A stretch of 34,528 nt of DNA from 2-12-FULL-60-25 sp964638165 (GCA_964638165.1 CAZWYJ010000002.1:1-34528); one strand, 5' to 3'; positions 21,098-28,987 are shown, numbered from the stretch's first letter. The notes: generated from the letters alone by a model not told the origin. Program-made: numbers and translations.

Positions 21098-21099
21098 GT

Positions 21100-21555
21100 A
21101 TGCAAGTATACGCACGACTTCGTCAGTTGCGCATGGCGCCCCGCAAGGTGCGGCTCGTTGCTGATCTCATCCGCGGATGCACCGTGGAGGGGGCGATGAA
21201 CCAGCTCGCATTTTGCGACAAGGCCGCAGCAGAGCCTCTTACAAAGCTTTTGAAGAGCGCCGCTGCGAATGCGGAACATAATTTTCAAGCAGATCTCTCT
21301 GCGCTCCGCGTGGCAAAGATTACCGTTGACGGTGGCCCGACGCTCAGCCGATGGCGCGCTCGCGCGTACGGTCGCGCCGCGCCGATCCGCAAGCGATCTT
21401 CGCACATCACGATCGTGTTGAGCGATGAATCCGTTGTGGATGTGCATGCTCCACGCGCTCGTCGCGTTGCCGCATCCAAGTCTGCTTCGGCTCCGGCAAA
21501 GAGTGCCAAGAGTGCAACGAAAGCCTCTGGCGTAAAAAAGGCGAAAGCCAACTAG
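21100..21555 (+). CDS. rplV: Large ribosomal subunit protein uL22
   Basis: A tunnel-lining 50S protein. The family core runs from YARLRQLRMAPRKVRLVADLIRG through GPTLSRWRARAYGRAAPIRKRSSHITIVL (about residues 70-100, with the tunnel hairpin). A C-terminal tail of about 35 residues rich in alanine, lysine and serine (SKSASAPAKSAKSATKAS) raises the length to 151 against the usual 110-115. The UAUG start is 2 nt after rpsS. Confidence 0.98.
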   Translation: MQVYARLRQLRMAPRKVRLVADLIRGCTVEGAMNQLAFCDKAAAEPLTKLLKSAAANAEHNFQADLSALRVAKITVDGGPTLSRWRARAYGRAAPIRKRSSHITIVLSDESVVDVHAPRARRVAASKSASAPAKSAKSATKASGVKKAKAN

Positions 21556-21559
21556 TCCT

Positions 21560-22354
21560 ATGGGTCACAAAGTCCATCCAAAGTTATTTCGTCTTGGCGT
21601 CACGAACACGTGGCCGAGCCGTTGGTTTGCTCGAGGCGATGCGTATCGCGATCATGTCCGCCAAGATATTAGCATTCGTTCCTTCGTCATGAAGGAATTG
21701 AAAGACGGCGCCGTGAGTTCCGTGGTCATTGATCGTTCACAGGGCGTTATCGCGATCACGATTCATACGGGCAAGCCGGGATTCGTGATCGGTCGGAGCG
21801 CTGCGGGGATCGAAGAGCTTCGGAAGAAGATCGTGAACCGGTTTTTCCGTGGTCAGAAGGTTAATCTTCGTCTCGATGTTATCGAAATTTCGAAATCCAA
21901 TCTCGATGCCGCTATCATCGCGCAGCAAGTTATTTCGGATCTCGAGCGACGCATGCCGTTCCGTCGCGTTTTGAAGCAGACGATCGAGCGGGTGAAGAAG
22001 TCCGGAGGTCTCGGCGTGAAGGTTTCCGTTTCCGGTCGCTTGAACGGCGCGGACATTGCTCGTCGCGAGTGGCTTGGATGGGGAAAGATTCCTCTCACGA
22101 GTCTTCGAGCGGACATTGATTACGCGCAGAATACGGCACGAACGCAGGTGGGCGCTATCGGCGTAAAAGTCTGGATTTACCGCGGAGACGTTTTTGAACA
22201 AGATCGACTGTCGATATACCAACCAACCACACCTTCCCGCGGGCAGCGCGGAGATCGTCGTGAAGGTAATGGTCATCGCATGGCTGGTCGGAGCATGCAT
22301 CGCGATGAGCGACCCTCTGGACGTTCAGAGGCGCCGGCTCGAGATGCGGCATAA
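21560..22354 (+). CDS. rpsC: Small ribosomal subunit protein uS3
   Basis: A 30S protein at the mRNA entry site with helicase activity together with uS4. The 264 residues contain an N-terminal KH domain with GKPGFVIGRSAAGIEELRKKI and the C-terminal S3 domain (SGRLNGADIARREWLGWGKIPLTSLRADIDYA). A polar arginine-, glycine- and proline-rich C-terminal tail of about 40 residues follows. The UAUG start lies 4 nt after the rplV stop. Confidence 0.98.
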   Translation: MGHKVHPKLFRLGVTNTWPSRWFARGDAYRDHVRQDISIRSFVMKELKDGAVSSVVIDRSQGVIAITIHTGKPGFVIGRSAAGIEELRKKIVNRFFRGQKVNLRLDVIEISKSNLDAAIIAQQVISDLERRMPFRRVLKQTIERVKKSGGLGVKVSVSGRLNGADIARREWLGWGKIPLTSLRADIDYAQNTARTQVGAIGVKVWIYRGDVFEQDRLSIYQPTTPSRGQRGDRREGNGHRMAGRSMHRDERPSGRSEAPARDAA

Positions 22355-22366
22355 TGGGAATGAAGT

Positions 22367-22783
22367 ATGTTGATTCCGAAAAAAGTTAAACACCGCAAGT
22401 GGCACAAGGGACGCGCTCGATTCCGTCGAGGAGCGACCGACAAGATCACGCTCGCATTCGGGTCGTGCGGATTGAAGGCGATGTCTCCGGCATGGGTAAA
22501 CTCCCGACAGATTGAAGCCGTCCGTCGCGTTTTGACCCGGTACCTTCGTAAGGGAGGAAAGATCTGGATCCGCATTTTCCCCGATCGCCCGATTACCCGG
22601 AAGGGGAGCGAGGTCCCGATGGGTGCCGGAAAGGGAGCGGTCGAGCACTACGTGGTCGAAGTGAAGCCCGGAATGGTTCTCTTCGAAATAGACGGTATCC
22701 CGGATGACAAAGCTCGTCAGGCCATGAAGGACGCTTCGTATAAGTTGCCGTGCATCTGCTCGGTTATCTCAAAAAACGCCTAA
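22367..22783 (+). CDS. rplP: Large ribosomal subunit protein uL16
   Basis: A late-assembly 50S protein that organises the A-site region. The 138-residue protein starts MLIPKKVKHRKWHKGR and includes KAMSPAWVNSRQIEAVRRVLTRYLRKGGKIWIRIFPDRPITRKGSEVPMGAGKG. Length equals the family norm. UAUG start; a purine-rich GGGAATGAAG upstream could act as a weak ribosome site. Confidence 0.99.
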   Translation: MLIPKKVKHRKWHKGRARFRRGATDKITLAFGSCGLKAMSPAWVNSRQIEAVRRVLTRYLRKGGKIWIRIFPDRPITRKGSEVPMGAGKGAVEHYVVEVKPGMVLFEIDGIPDDKARQAMKDASYKLPCICSVISKNA

Positions 22784-22787
22784 TTCT

Positions 22788-22994
22788 ATGGAACCGAAAG
22801 AACTCCGCACCCAAGGTATTCAGCAGCTCCGCGAGCTTGCCCGCACGACGGTGTCAAAGGTCCGTGAACTTCGTTTCACGATCTCGACGCGTCAGCAGGG
22901 GCATGTACGCCAGCTCCGGAATGCCAAGCGAGATCTCGCTCGCGTGAACACCGTTCTCCGCGAGAAGGCGAATAATGAGGAAACGGCCTCCTAA
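22788..22994 (+). CDS. rpmC: Large ribosomal subunit protein uL29
   Basis: A small two-helix 50S protein at the tunnel exit. The 68 residues read ELRTQGIQQLRELARTTVSKVRELRF, then RQLRNAKRDLARVNTVLREK, the typical helix pair. The usual ARK/RKELARI start is replaced by an acidic MEPKE opening. UAUG start 4 nt after rplP, and rpsQ 5 nt downstream. Confidence 0.95.
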   Translation: MEPKELRTQGIQQLRELARTTVSKVRELRFTISTRQQGHVRQLRNAKRDLARVNTVLREKANNEETAS

Positions 22995-22999
22995 TTGAT

Positions 23000-23254
23000 A
23001 TGAAGAATGTTCAACACCGCCGGTTGCGCGGCACGGTCGTTTCGACCGGAATGCAAAAGACGATCGTCGTCCGCATTGACCGCCAGGTCGCGCACCCGAA
23101 GTATAAGAAAATGTACACCGTATCGAAACGATACAAGGTTGACGAACCGAACGGAACCGTTCGGTTGGGGAATCTTGTTGAAATCGAGGAGTGTCGCCCG
23201 CTTTCGAAGACAAAGTGCTGGCGTTATGTCCGCACGATCGCGGAAACTGTCTAA
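23000..23254 (+). CDS. rpsQ: Small ribosomal subunit protein uS17
   Basis: An OB-fold 30S body protein. The 84 residues show RRLRGTVVSTGMQKTIVVRIDRQVAHPKYKKMY and the conserved EIEECRPLSKTKCWRYVRTI near the C-terminus. Length matches the family. UAUG start at 23000, 5 nt after rpmC. Confidence 0.98.
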   Translation: MKNVQHRRLRGTVVSTGMQKTIVVRIDRQVAHPKYKKMYTVSKRYKVDEPNGTVRLGNLVEIEECRPLSKTKCWRYVRTIAETV

Positions 23255-23259
23255 ACGCT

Positions 23260-23631
23260 ATGGTTCAGCATCGATCAATGCTCGTGTCAGCGGACAACAG
23301 TGGCGCAAAGAAGCTGCAGGTTATTCGTGTCCTCGGCGGTTATCAGAAGCGGTACGCCCGGTTGGGTGACATCGTGACCTGTGCCGTCAAAGAGGCTTCG
23401 CCGCGTGCGACAGTAAAGAAATCAGACGTCGTGCATGCGGTTCTCGTTCGAACGGCCAAGGAAACTCGCCGAAAGGACGGAACGTACATCCGGTTTGATG
23501 AGAACGCCGTCGTGGTCATCGACCGTAAGACCCGCGAACCGAAGGGAACGCGTATCTTTGGACCGGTTGCTCGCGAATTGCGCGCCAAAGGGTTCGCGAA
23601 GATCATTTCCCTCGCTCCAGAGGTCCTCTAA
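23260..23631 (+). CDS. rplN: Large ribosomal subunit protein uL14
   Basis: A 50S interface protein contacting 16S rRNA. The 123-residue protein has MLVSADNSGAKKLQVIRVLGG, VLVRTAKETRRKDGTYIRFDENAVVVID and GTRIFGPVARELR. The start at 23260 (UAUG, MVQHRS) fits the family length; an earlier in-frame ATG at 23191 lies inside rpsQ and is rejected. Confidence 0.98.
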   Translation: MVQHRSMLVSADNSGAKKLQVIRVLGGYQKRYARLGDIVTCAVKEASPRATVKKSDVVHAVLVRTAKETRRKDGTYIRFDENAVVVIDRKTREPKGTRIFGPVARELRAKGFAKIISLAPEVL

Positions 23632-23636
23632 TACGT

Positions 23637-23948
23637 ATGACGAAATTCCGAGTACACACCGGCGACACCGTAAAGGTCATTGTCGGCAAAGATAAGGGGA
23701 AGACCGGAAAGGTCATTCAGGCTTTTCCGGGCATGAATCGTATTGTCGTGGAGGGCGTCAATTTGTCCAAACGCCACCTTCGGACGCGCAAGCAGGGGGA
23801 GAAAGGCCAGATTGTGGAATTCTCCATGCCGATTCACGCGTCGAACGTGCAGGTGATGGGGGAGGACGGAAAGACCTACCGTCACCGACAGGCAAAGCGT
23901 GAAGCCACTCCGGCGCCGGTATCAAAAAAGGCGTCAAAGAAAAGCTAA
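23637..23948 (+). CDS. rplX: Large ribosomal subunit protein uL24
   Basis: A KOW-domain assembly initiator of the 50S subunit. The 103 residues have HTGDTVKVIVGKDKGKTGKVIQAFPGMNRIVVEGVNLSKRH (KOW motif) and end in a basic SKKASKKS. UAUG start 5 nt after rplN. Confidence 0.98.
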   Translation: MTKFRVHTGDTVKVIVGKDKGKTGKVIQAFPGMNRIVVEGVNLSKRHLRTRKQGEKGQIVEFSMPIHASNVQVMGEDGKTYRHRQAKREATPAPVSKKASKKS

Positions 23949-23957
23949 TCTATCCGT

Positions 23958-24497
23958 ATGACGATGCAAGAACGCTACATAAAGGAAATTGCCCCGGCAT
24001 TGCGGAAAGCGATGGGCGATGTCAATGCGCACATGGTGCCAAAGCCGGTATCTGTGACAATTGGCGTTGGAATCTCCCCGGCGAAGCATAAGGACGGAAA
24101 GCTCATGGAAACTGCCACGGAAGTTCTCACGCGCATTTCCGGACAGAAGCCGGTGCAGACGAAGTCGCGCAAGTCCATCTCGAACTTCAAAACCCGAGCC
24201 GGTCAAGTGATCGGATTGAAAGTCACGCTCCGCGGAAAGCGGATGTGGGACTTCATTGACAAAATGGTGAGCTTCACCTTCCCGCGCGTCCGCGACTTTC
24301 GAGGCATTCCCCCGAAGGTGGTCGACCAAACGGGGAATTTGTCAGTTGGGTTTACGGAGCACATTGCCTTCCCGGAGATTCATTCGGATGAAATCGAACG
24401 CATCCACGGGCTACAGGTGACGATCTCGACAACGGCAAAAGATACTGCATCCGGTCTCGCGCTTTTTGAGGCGCTCGGATTCCCATTTCAGAAATAA
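23958..24497 (+). CDS. rplE: Large ribosomal subunit protein uL5
   Basis: A 50S central protuberance protein that binds 5S rRNA and touches P-site tRNA. The 179 residues contain TGQKPVQTKSRKSISNFKTRAGQVIGLKVTLRGKRMWDFIDKM and FRGIPPKVVDQTGNLSVGFTEHIAFPEI. Compared with the family, the FP-(E/D)-YDKI region reads IHSDEIERIHG. The UAUG start is followed in frame by a second ATG two codons later. Confidence 0.98.
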   Translation: MTMQERYIKEIAPALRKAMGDVNAHMVPKPVSVTIGVGISPAKHKDGKLMETATEVLTRISGQKPVQTKSRKSISNFKTRAGQVIGLKVTLRGKRMWDFIDKMVSFTFPRVRDFRGIPPKVVDQTGNLSVGFTEHIAFPEIHSDEIERIHGLQVTISTTAKDTASGLALFEALGFPFQK

Positions 24498-24500
24498 TAT

Positions 24501-24686
24501 ATGGCAACGGAAAATCAGCGAGCAAAGTCTCGCAGGAAGCCTGCATTCTCCACGCGTTCGGTTCACCGATGCTGGCGATGTGGTCGTAATCGCGGATACA
24601 TGCGCGACTTCGATCTCTGTCGCATCTGTTTCCGTGAACTGGCAAATCGTGGCGAATTGCCGGGCGTAACGAAATCAAGCTGGTAA
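24501..24686 (+). CDS. rpsZ: Small ribosomal subunit protein uS14, zinc-binding (type Z)
   Basis: A 61-residue 30S head protein. The cysteine ribbon is C24-x2-C27 and C40-x2-C43 (CWRC and CRIC), with the C-terminal ELANRGELPGVTKSSW matching the type Z family. Zinc-type uS14 is usual in CPR and Gram-positive bacteria. UAUG start 3 nt after rplE. Confidence 0.98.
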   Translation: MATENQRAKSRRKPAFSTRSVHRCWRCGRNRGYMRDFDLCRICFRELANRGELPGVTKSSW

Positions 24687-24689
24687 GGT

Positions 24690-25082
24690 ATGTTTAACGA
24701 TCCTATTGCTGACTTCCTCACGCGCATTCGAAATGCGCAGATGGCGGGACAGGAAACAATAACAGCTCCATCATCCAAGATGAAGGTGCGCATCGCGAAA
24801 ATCCTCGAGGCCGAGGGGTACGTTGAGGCTGTTCGCGAAGACGCCGAAGGCTCCAAAAAAGTCCTCGTCGTCGAGCTCTCCTACAAGGGGAGGGAGCCGA
24901 AGATCCGTTCGATCAAGCGAATCTCCAAGCCGGGATTGCGCGTGTATCGAAAGGCGGACGAGCTCCCTCGCGTCATGTCCGACATTGGCATCGCCATTGT
25001 TTCGACATCCGCGGGCATTATGACGAACAAGGATGCGCGCCGTCGAAAATTGGGCGGTGAGATTCTTTGCGAAGTAACCTAA
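24690..25082 (+). CDS. rpsH: Small ribosomal subunit protein uS8
   Basis: A central-domain 30S assembly protein; in enterobacteria it also represses the spc operon. The 130 residues have DPIADFLTRIRNAQMA and the C-terminal GIAIVSTSAGIMTNKDARRRKLGGEILCEV with the conserved STxxGxMTxxxAR motif. UAUG start 3 nt after rpsZ. Confidence 0.98.
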   Translation: MFNDPIADFLTRIRNAQMAGQETITAPSSKMKVRIAKILEAEGYVEAVREDAEGSKKVLVVELSYKGREPKIRSIKRISKPGLRVYRKADELPRVMSDIGIAIVSTSAGIMTNKDARRRKLGGEILCEVT

Positions 25083-25086
25083 ATCT

Positions 25087-25635
25087 ATGTCTCGTATTGG
25101 ACGAAAACCTATCAGTATCCCGAACGGCGTTGACGTGAATATCTCGGGCGGAACGGTCTCGGTCAAGGGTCCGAAGGGTTCATTGAGCGTCGAGACGCAT
25201 CCGAACGTTACGGTAACCGTGACGCCGGAACGCACGATTGTCGTTACGGTCGCAAACGAAGAAGATGTGAAAGATCGTGCGTTGTGGGGCTTGTTCCGCA
25301 ACCTCATCGCGAACGCCGTTCTTGGCGTTGAGAAACCGTTTGAGAAGAAGCTTGAATTCATCGGCGTCGGATATCGGGTCGCTGTTCAGGGGAGCGCGGT
25401 ACAGATGGAAGTCGGATTTTCTCACCCGGTGAATTTTCCTCTTCCGGAAGGCATTACGGCGTCCGTCGAGAAGAATGTTTTGACTCTGGTCGGAATTGAT
25501 AAGCAACTCGTCGGCGAGATTGCGGCACAAATTCGTCGCGTCCGTCCGCCGGAGCCGTACAAGGGGAAGGGAATTAAGTATATTGACGAAACGATCCGTC
25601 GCAAGGCCGGAAAAGCGGCCAAGGCCGGAGCCTAA
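25087..25635 (+). CDS. rplF: Large ribosomal subunit protein uL6
   Basis: A two-domain 50S protein near the GTPase centre. The 182 residues show SRIGRKPISIPNGV at the start and the C-terminal signature RVRPPEPYKGKGIKYIDETIRRKAGKAAK. Length matches the family. UAUG start 4 nt after rpsH. Confidence 0.98.
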   Translation: MSRIGRKPISIPNGVDVNISGGTVSVKGPKGSLSVETHPNVTVTVTPERTIVVTVANEEDVKDRALWGLFRNLIANAVLGVEKPFEKKLEFIGVGYRVAVQGSAVQMEVGFSHPVNFPLPEGITASVEKNVLTLVGIDKQLVGEIAAQIRRVRPPEPYKGKGIKYIDETIRRKAGKAAKAGA

Positions 25636-25644
25636 TCCAAACGT

Positions 25645-26010
25645 ATGATGACGAATGCACAGCGTAATTTGCAGGGCGCACGCGCACGACGCGTTGCTCG
25701 GGTTCGCGCTCGCGTCAATGGTACGTCGGAGCGACCGCGTCTTGCCGTTTCTCGAACACTTCGCCACATTGTGGCGCAGATGATTGATGACACGACGGGA
25801 CGGACAATCGTTGCCGTATCGGATCGCGACGTGAAGGGCGCGGATGCCATGAAGCCGATCGAGATCGCCCGAGAGGTTGGAAAGATGATTGCGGCTCGCG
25901 CGGTAGAGGTGAAGATTTCCAAGGCGGTATTCGATCGACGCGGAAAGCGGTACCATGGTCGCGTACAGGCGCTTGCAGAGGGCGCCCGCGAAGGTGGTTT
26001 AGTGTTTTAA
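25645..26010 (+). CDS. rplR: Large ribosomal subunit protein uL18
   Basis: A 5S rRNA-binding protein of the central protuberance. The 121 residues have RVNGTSERPRLAVSRTLRHIVAQMIDDTTGRTIVAVS and FDRRGKRYHGRVQALAEGAREGGLVF. The start has tandem ATGs at 25645 and 25648; the first follows a U. Confidence 0.98.
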   Translation: MMTNAQRNLQGARARRVARVRARVNGTSERPRLAVSRTLRHIVAQMIDDTTGRTIVAVSDRDVKGADAMKPIEIAREVGKMIAARAVEVKISKAVFDRRGKRYHGRVQALAEGAREGGLVF

Positions 26011-26016
26011 GACTAT

Positions 26017-26703
26017 ATGGCAGAATCAACAAACGACGAGAAGAAAGTTCAGGCAACGGGTAGTCCCGCTGGCCAGCGCGCACCATCCAATGCGCGCACG
26101 TTTCGTATCCATTCTTCGCGCGGAGGCGCGAGTTATGGAGCGGGGGGTGGCGGTCGCGGAGGCGATCGTGGCCGTGGCGGTCGCGGAGGCCGTCGGGATT
26201 CACGATCCTCGGATATTCCGGAGCAGTCCGACTACGAGGAGAAGAGTCTGGAAATCGCACGCGTGACCCGCGTGACAGCTGGTGGAAAGCGCATGCGTTT
26301 TCGTGCACTCGGTATCGTGGGAAATCGCAAGGGGCGCGTGGGGTACGGCATCGCGAAGGGCTTGGACGTTGCCGCGGCAACATCGAAGGCGTTCACGCAG
26401 GGTCGCAAGAGCCTCATCACGGTTCCGATCGTTCATGATACGATCCCTCATGAGGTGCGGGCGAAGTACGGATCCGCGGTTGTTCTCTTGAAGCCGGCTC
26501 CTCGCGGAACGGGCGTGAAAGCGGGTGGCGCGATCCGTCAGGTGCTCCAGATTGCGGGTGTTCCGAACGTAACGGCCAAAATGCTTGGAGCTGCAAATAA
26601 GGTGAATAATGTGCGTGCCACGATTGAAGCATTGAGCTCGTTTCGTGTGACAACGCAAAAAGCTCCGGAGGCCGATCAAGTGAACGGTCGAACCGAAGCC
26701 TAA
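26017..26703 (+). CDS. rpsE: Small ribosomal subunit protein uS5 with RGG-rich N-terminal extension
   Basis: A 30S protein important for decoding fidelity and mRNA entry. The family core begins near residue 75 (EKSLEIARVTRVTAGGKRMRFRALGIVGNRKGRVGYGIAKGLDV) and ends around VRATIEALSSFR. The first 70 residues are an extra low-complexity tail rich in glycine and arginine (GGGGRGGDRGRGGRGGRR), similar to RGG RNA-binding boxes, giving 228 residues against about 165. uL15 follows directly: the uL30 gene expected here is absent. UAUG start. Confidence 0.98.
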   Translation: MAESTNDEKKVQATGSPAGQRAPSNARTFRIHSSRGGASYGAGGGGRGGDRGRGGRGGRRDSRSSDIPEQSDYEEKSLEIARVTRVTAGGKRMRFRALGIVGNRKGRVGYGIAKGLDVAAATSKAFTQGRKSLITVPIVHDTIPHEVRAKYGSAVVLLKPAPRGTGVKAGGAIRQVLQIAGVPNVTAKMLGAANKVNNVRATIEALSSFRVTTQKAPEADQVNGRTEA

Positions 26704-26712
26704 TGAATGCAT

Positions 26713-27210
26713 ATGACGGAAATTCGTCTCCATACCATCAAGCCAGCAAAGGGTTCCCGAATGGTCGCGAAGCGACTGGGACGCGGTCCCGGAAGCGGAA
26801 AAGGCAAGACTGCCGGACGAGGAACAAAGGGTCAGCGGGCCCGTTCTGGCGGAAAGGCGCGAAATACCATTAAGGGGTTGAAGCGCATTGTGCTTCGCAT
26901 TCCGAAGAATCGCGGTTTCGTGAGCGGGATCATGCATCCGGTTGCGGTTACGGTCGAGCAGATTAATCGCTGGTCCGTTCAGGGCGCTCGCGTGAGCGTA
27001 AAATCCCTTAAGGCGGAAAATCGTATTCCGGCTGATGCGGTCGGTGCGAAAATTGTGAACACGGGCACGATCACGAAGCCGGTGGTGATCGTTGGACTCC
27101 TCGCAACGTCCGGGGCGCGAGCTGCCATTGAGAAGGCGGGTGGATCGTTTGAAACGTCTGACGTTCCGGTCAAGGCAAAGAAGCCTTCGAAGGTTGGGAA
27201 GAAGCGCTAA
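26713..27210 (+). CDS. rplO: Large ribosomal subunit protein uL15
   Basis: A 50S assembly protein. The protein (165 residues from 26713) shows KRLGRGPGSGKGKTAGRGTKGQRARSG, GLKRIVLRIPKNRGFVS and the C-terminal KPVVIVGLLATSGARAAIEKAGGSFE. The start at 26713 (UAUG, MTEIRLHTIKP) fits the family N-terminus; an ATG two codons earlier (26707) is also in frame. It follows rpsE directly and is followed by a weak hairpin before secY. Confidence 0.97.
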   Translation: MTEIRLHTIKPAKGSRMVAKRLGRGPGSGKGKTAGRGTKGQRARSGGKARNTIKGLKRIVLRIPKNRGFVSGIMHPVAVTVEQINRWSVQGARVSVKSLKAENRIPADAVGAKIVNTGTITKPVVIVGLLATSGARAAIEKAGGSFETSDVPVKAKKPSKVGKKR

Positions 27211-27221
27211 GTCGGTTTTTG

Positions 27222-27242
27222 TCCCGTTTTGACGGGATTCTT
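27222..27242 (+). terminator. Weak hairpin between rplO and secY
   Basis: TCCCGT (27222-27227) pairs with ACGGGA (27232-27237), followed by TTCTT. The short stem and broken T tract suggest attenuation or partial termination before secY. Confidence 0.45.
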
Positions 27243-27250
27243 AACAATGT

Positions 27251-28519
27251 ATGTGGCAAAAACTCGTTCAAGCATGGAAGATTAAAGACGTTCGGAACAA
27301 TCTGATCTTTGTGATCGCCATGATGGCGCTTTTCCGATTCCTTGCGAGCATTCCGCTTCCCGGAATCGACGTGGCGGCGCTTCAGCGATACATGGAGAGC
27401 AATCAGGTGCTCGGAATGTTCAATATGTTCAGTGGCGGAACTTTGGAGAATTTCTCCGTCGTCGCAATGGGCGTTGCGCCGTTCATTACGGCTTCCATTG
27501 TGTTTCAGCTGCTCGGTATGATCTTTCCGAAGATCGAGGAGATGCAGAAAGATAGCGAACAAGGGCGTCAAAAAATCAGTCAGTGGTCGCGAATGCTCAC
27601 GGTTCCTCTGGCAGTCATTCAGGCATTCGGCCTGATCGCGATCTTCAAAGCGTCCTCTGTTCAGATCGTGAGAGACATGGATCTGTTCCACTTCATCGTA
27701 TTGATTACGACGGTGACGGCGGGAACGGTATTTCTGATGTGGATCGGCGAATTGATTACGGAAAAGAAGGTGGGGAATGGAACGTCGCTCCTCATTTTCG
27801 CCGGCATCGTTTCCGGAATGCCTTCAATGATTCAGCGCGCGCTCATCTCGTATGATTCATCGCAGCTTGTCACGTGGATCGGCTACGGAGTTGCCGCGAT
27901 CGTCACGATCGTGGGCGTTGTCTTCATTACGGAGGCGCAGCGGAACGTTCCGGTGCAGTACGCGCGACAAGTTCGAGGTATGGGTGGTGGCGTGGCATCG
28001 AATCTCCCGCTCCGCATGCTCATGGCAGGAGTCATTCCGATCATCTTTGCGGTCTCCATGCTCATTTTCCCGACCGTGGTCGCGCAGTTCTTCATGCAGG
28101 CGAAGACGGCATGGGTGGCAGAGGGTGCGCGTTGGGTGCTCGTGACATTGCAGAATCAGACTGTATATGCCGCATTTTATTTTGTTCTGGTTGTGGCTTT
28201 TACCTATTTCTACACGTCTATCGTGTTCAAGCCGGTGCAGATCGCGGAAAATTTGCAGAAGCAGGGAGGGTTTATTCCCGGCATTCGTCCGGGGTCGCCG
28301 ACATCCGAATACCTCCAGAGCGTGATTAATCGCATTACGCTTCCGGGTTCGCTCTTCCTGGGCGCGATCGCCGTATTACCGGTCTTGATTCAGAATTACA
28401 CCGGAACGCAAGCATTCGCCATCGGAGGCACGTCATTGCTCATTGTGGTCTCGGTTGTTATTGAGTCAATGAAGCAAATTGAGTCGCATGTGACGATGCG
28501 CGAATACGACGCCTATTAA
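27251..28519 (+). CDS. secY: Protein translocase subunit SecY
   Basis: The channel subunit of the Sec translocon in the inner membrane. The 422 residues include IPLPGIDV near the start, the conserved FNMFSGGTLENFSVVAMGVAPFITASIV (TM2), the NGTSLLIFAGIVSGMP region and IPIIFAVSMLIFP. About ten transmembrane segments are seen. Family length is normal. UAUG start. It ends the ribosomal cluster; adk and map, usual next genes, are displaced 2.7 kb downstream. A two-tier palindrome starts on its stop codon. Confidence 0.98.
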   Translation: MWQKLVQAWKIKDVRNNLIFVIAMMALFRFLASIPLPGIDVAALQRYMESNQVLGMFNMFSGGTLENFSVVAMGVAPFITASIVFQLLGMIFPKIEEMQKDSEQGRQKISQWSRMLTVPLAVIQAFGLIAIFKASSVQIVRDMDLFHFIVLITTVTAGTVFLMWIGELITEKKVGNGTSLLIFAGIVSGMPSMIQRALISYDSSQLVTWIGYGVAAIVTIVGVVFITEAQRNVPVQYARQVRGMGGGVASNLPLRMLMAGVIPIIFAVSMLIFPTVVAQFFMQAKTAWVAEGARWVLVTLQNQTVYAAFYFVLVVAFTYFYTSIVFKPVQIAENLQKQGGFIPGIRPGSPTSEYLQSVINRITLPGSLFLGAIAVLPVLIQNYTGTQAFAIGGTSLLIVVSVVIESMKQIESHVTMREYDAY

Positions 28520-28645
28520 AAAGTTCGTTGAAAAAGGCGACTGACTTGCGCTTCGCGGAAAAATTCGTTCACCGTACCGGTGCGTACGGCTCACGAATTT
28601 TTTCGCTCCAGCGCTACGTCATTCATCCTTTTTCAACAAACTTTT
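28519..28645 (+). repeat. Two-tier palindromic element E2 on the secY stop codon
   Basis: The outer arms 28519-28537 and 28627-28645 match in 18 of 19 positions. Next to the arms are CGACT on the left and ATTCAT on the right. The 43-nt inner core (28560-28602), palindromic around CCGTACCGGTGCGTACGG, is shared with E3 with two differences. Confidence 0.85.
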
Positions 28646-28965
28646 AGACACAGCAAGGATCGATGAAAACTCACCAATGCGGTGGGTTTTCTCTTTTTCT
28701 GTTCGCGAACTTCTTTGCTCCAGCACTGCGCAATTCATCCTTTGTAGCGGGTTTTTGTATTCGGGTAGCTCGGTTTTCCTTGGTCTGCATCCAAACGCGG
28801 GCGTTCTTTGTGTCTATATTATCTTGGGAGTATAGCGCTACGCAATTCATCCTTTCTGATGATTTTTTGTTTCCGTAGTTTATCGTTTTTTCGATCCAGC
28901 GCGTCGCACCATCGTTTTTAGGATGTTTTTGATTCCTGAATACCACGGGCGCAATTCATCCCGCT
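28646..28965. repeat. Cluster of degenerate ATTCATCC repeat units
   Basis: No gene is seen. GCGCAATTCATCC or close variants occur at about 28728-28740, 28840-28852 and 28949-28961, with weaker forms GCATCC at about 28787 and ACCATCG at about 28909. Including the right end of E2, the CAT-C positions are spaced about 112, 52, 60, 62 and 47 nt, so 112 is close to two half-units. CAGC or TAGC precedes most units. They look like right halves of the E1-E3 elements without matching left halves. Confidence 0.55.
28666..28700 (+). terminator. Terminator of the secY transcript
   Basis: AAACTCACC and GGTGGGTTT pair around AATGC (one T-G pair), followed by TTCTCTTTTTC. It lies just after element E2. Confidence 0.7.
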
Positions 28966-28987
28966 GTATATCCCTCCACCCCTGTTT

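Noticed and set aside
28646..28965. CRISPR array in the regularly spaced repeat region
   Set aside because: Repeats are short and degenerate with uneven spacing, and no cas gene is nearby.
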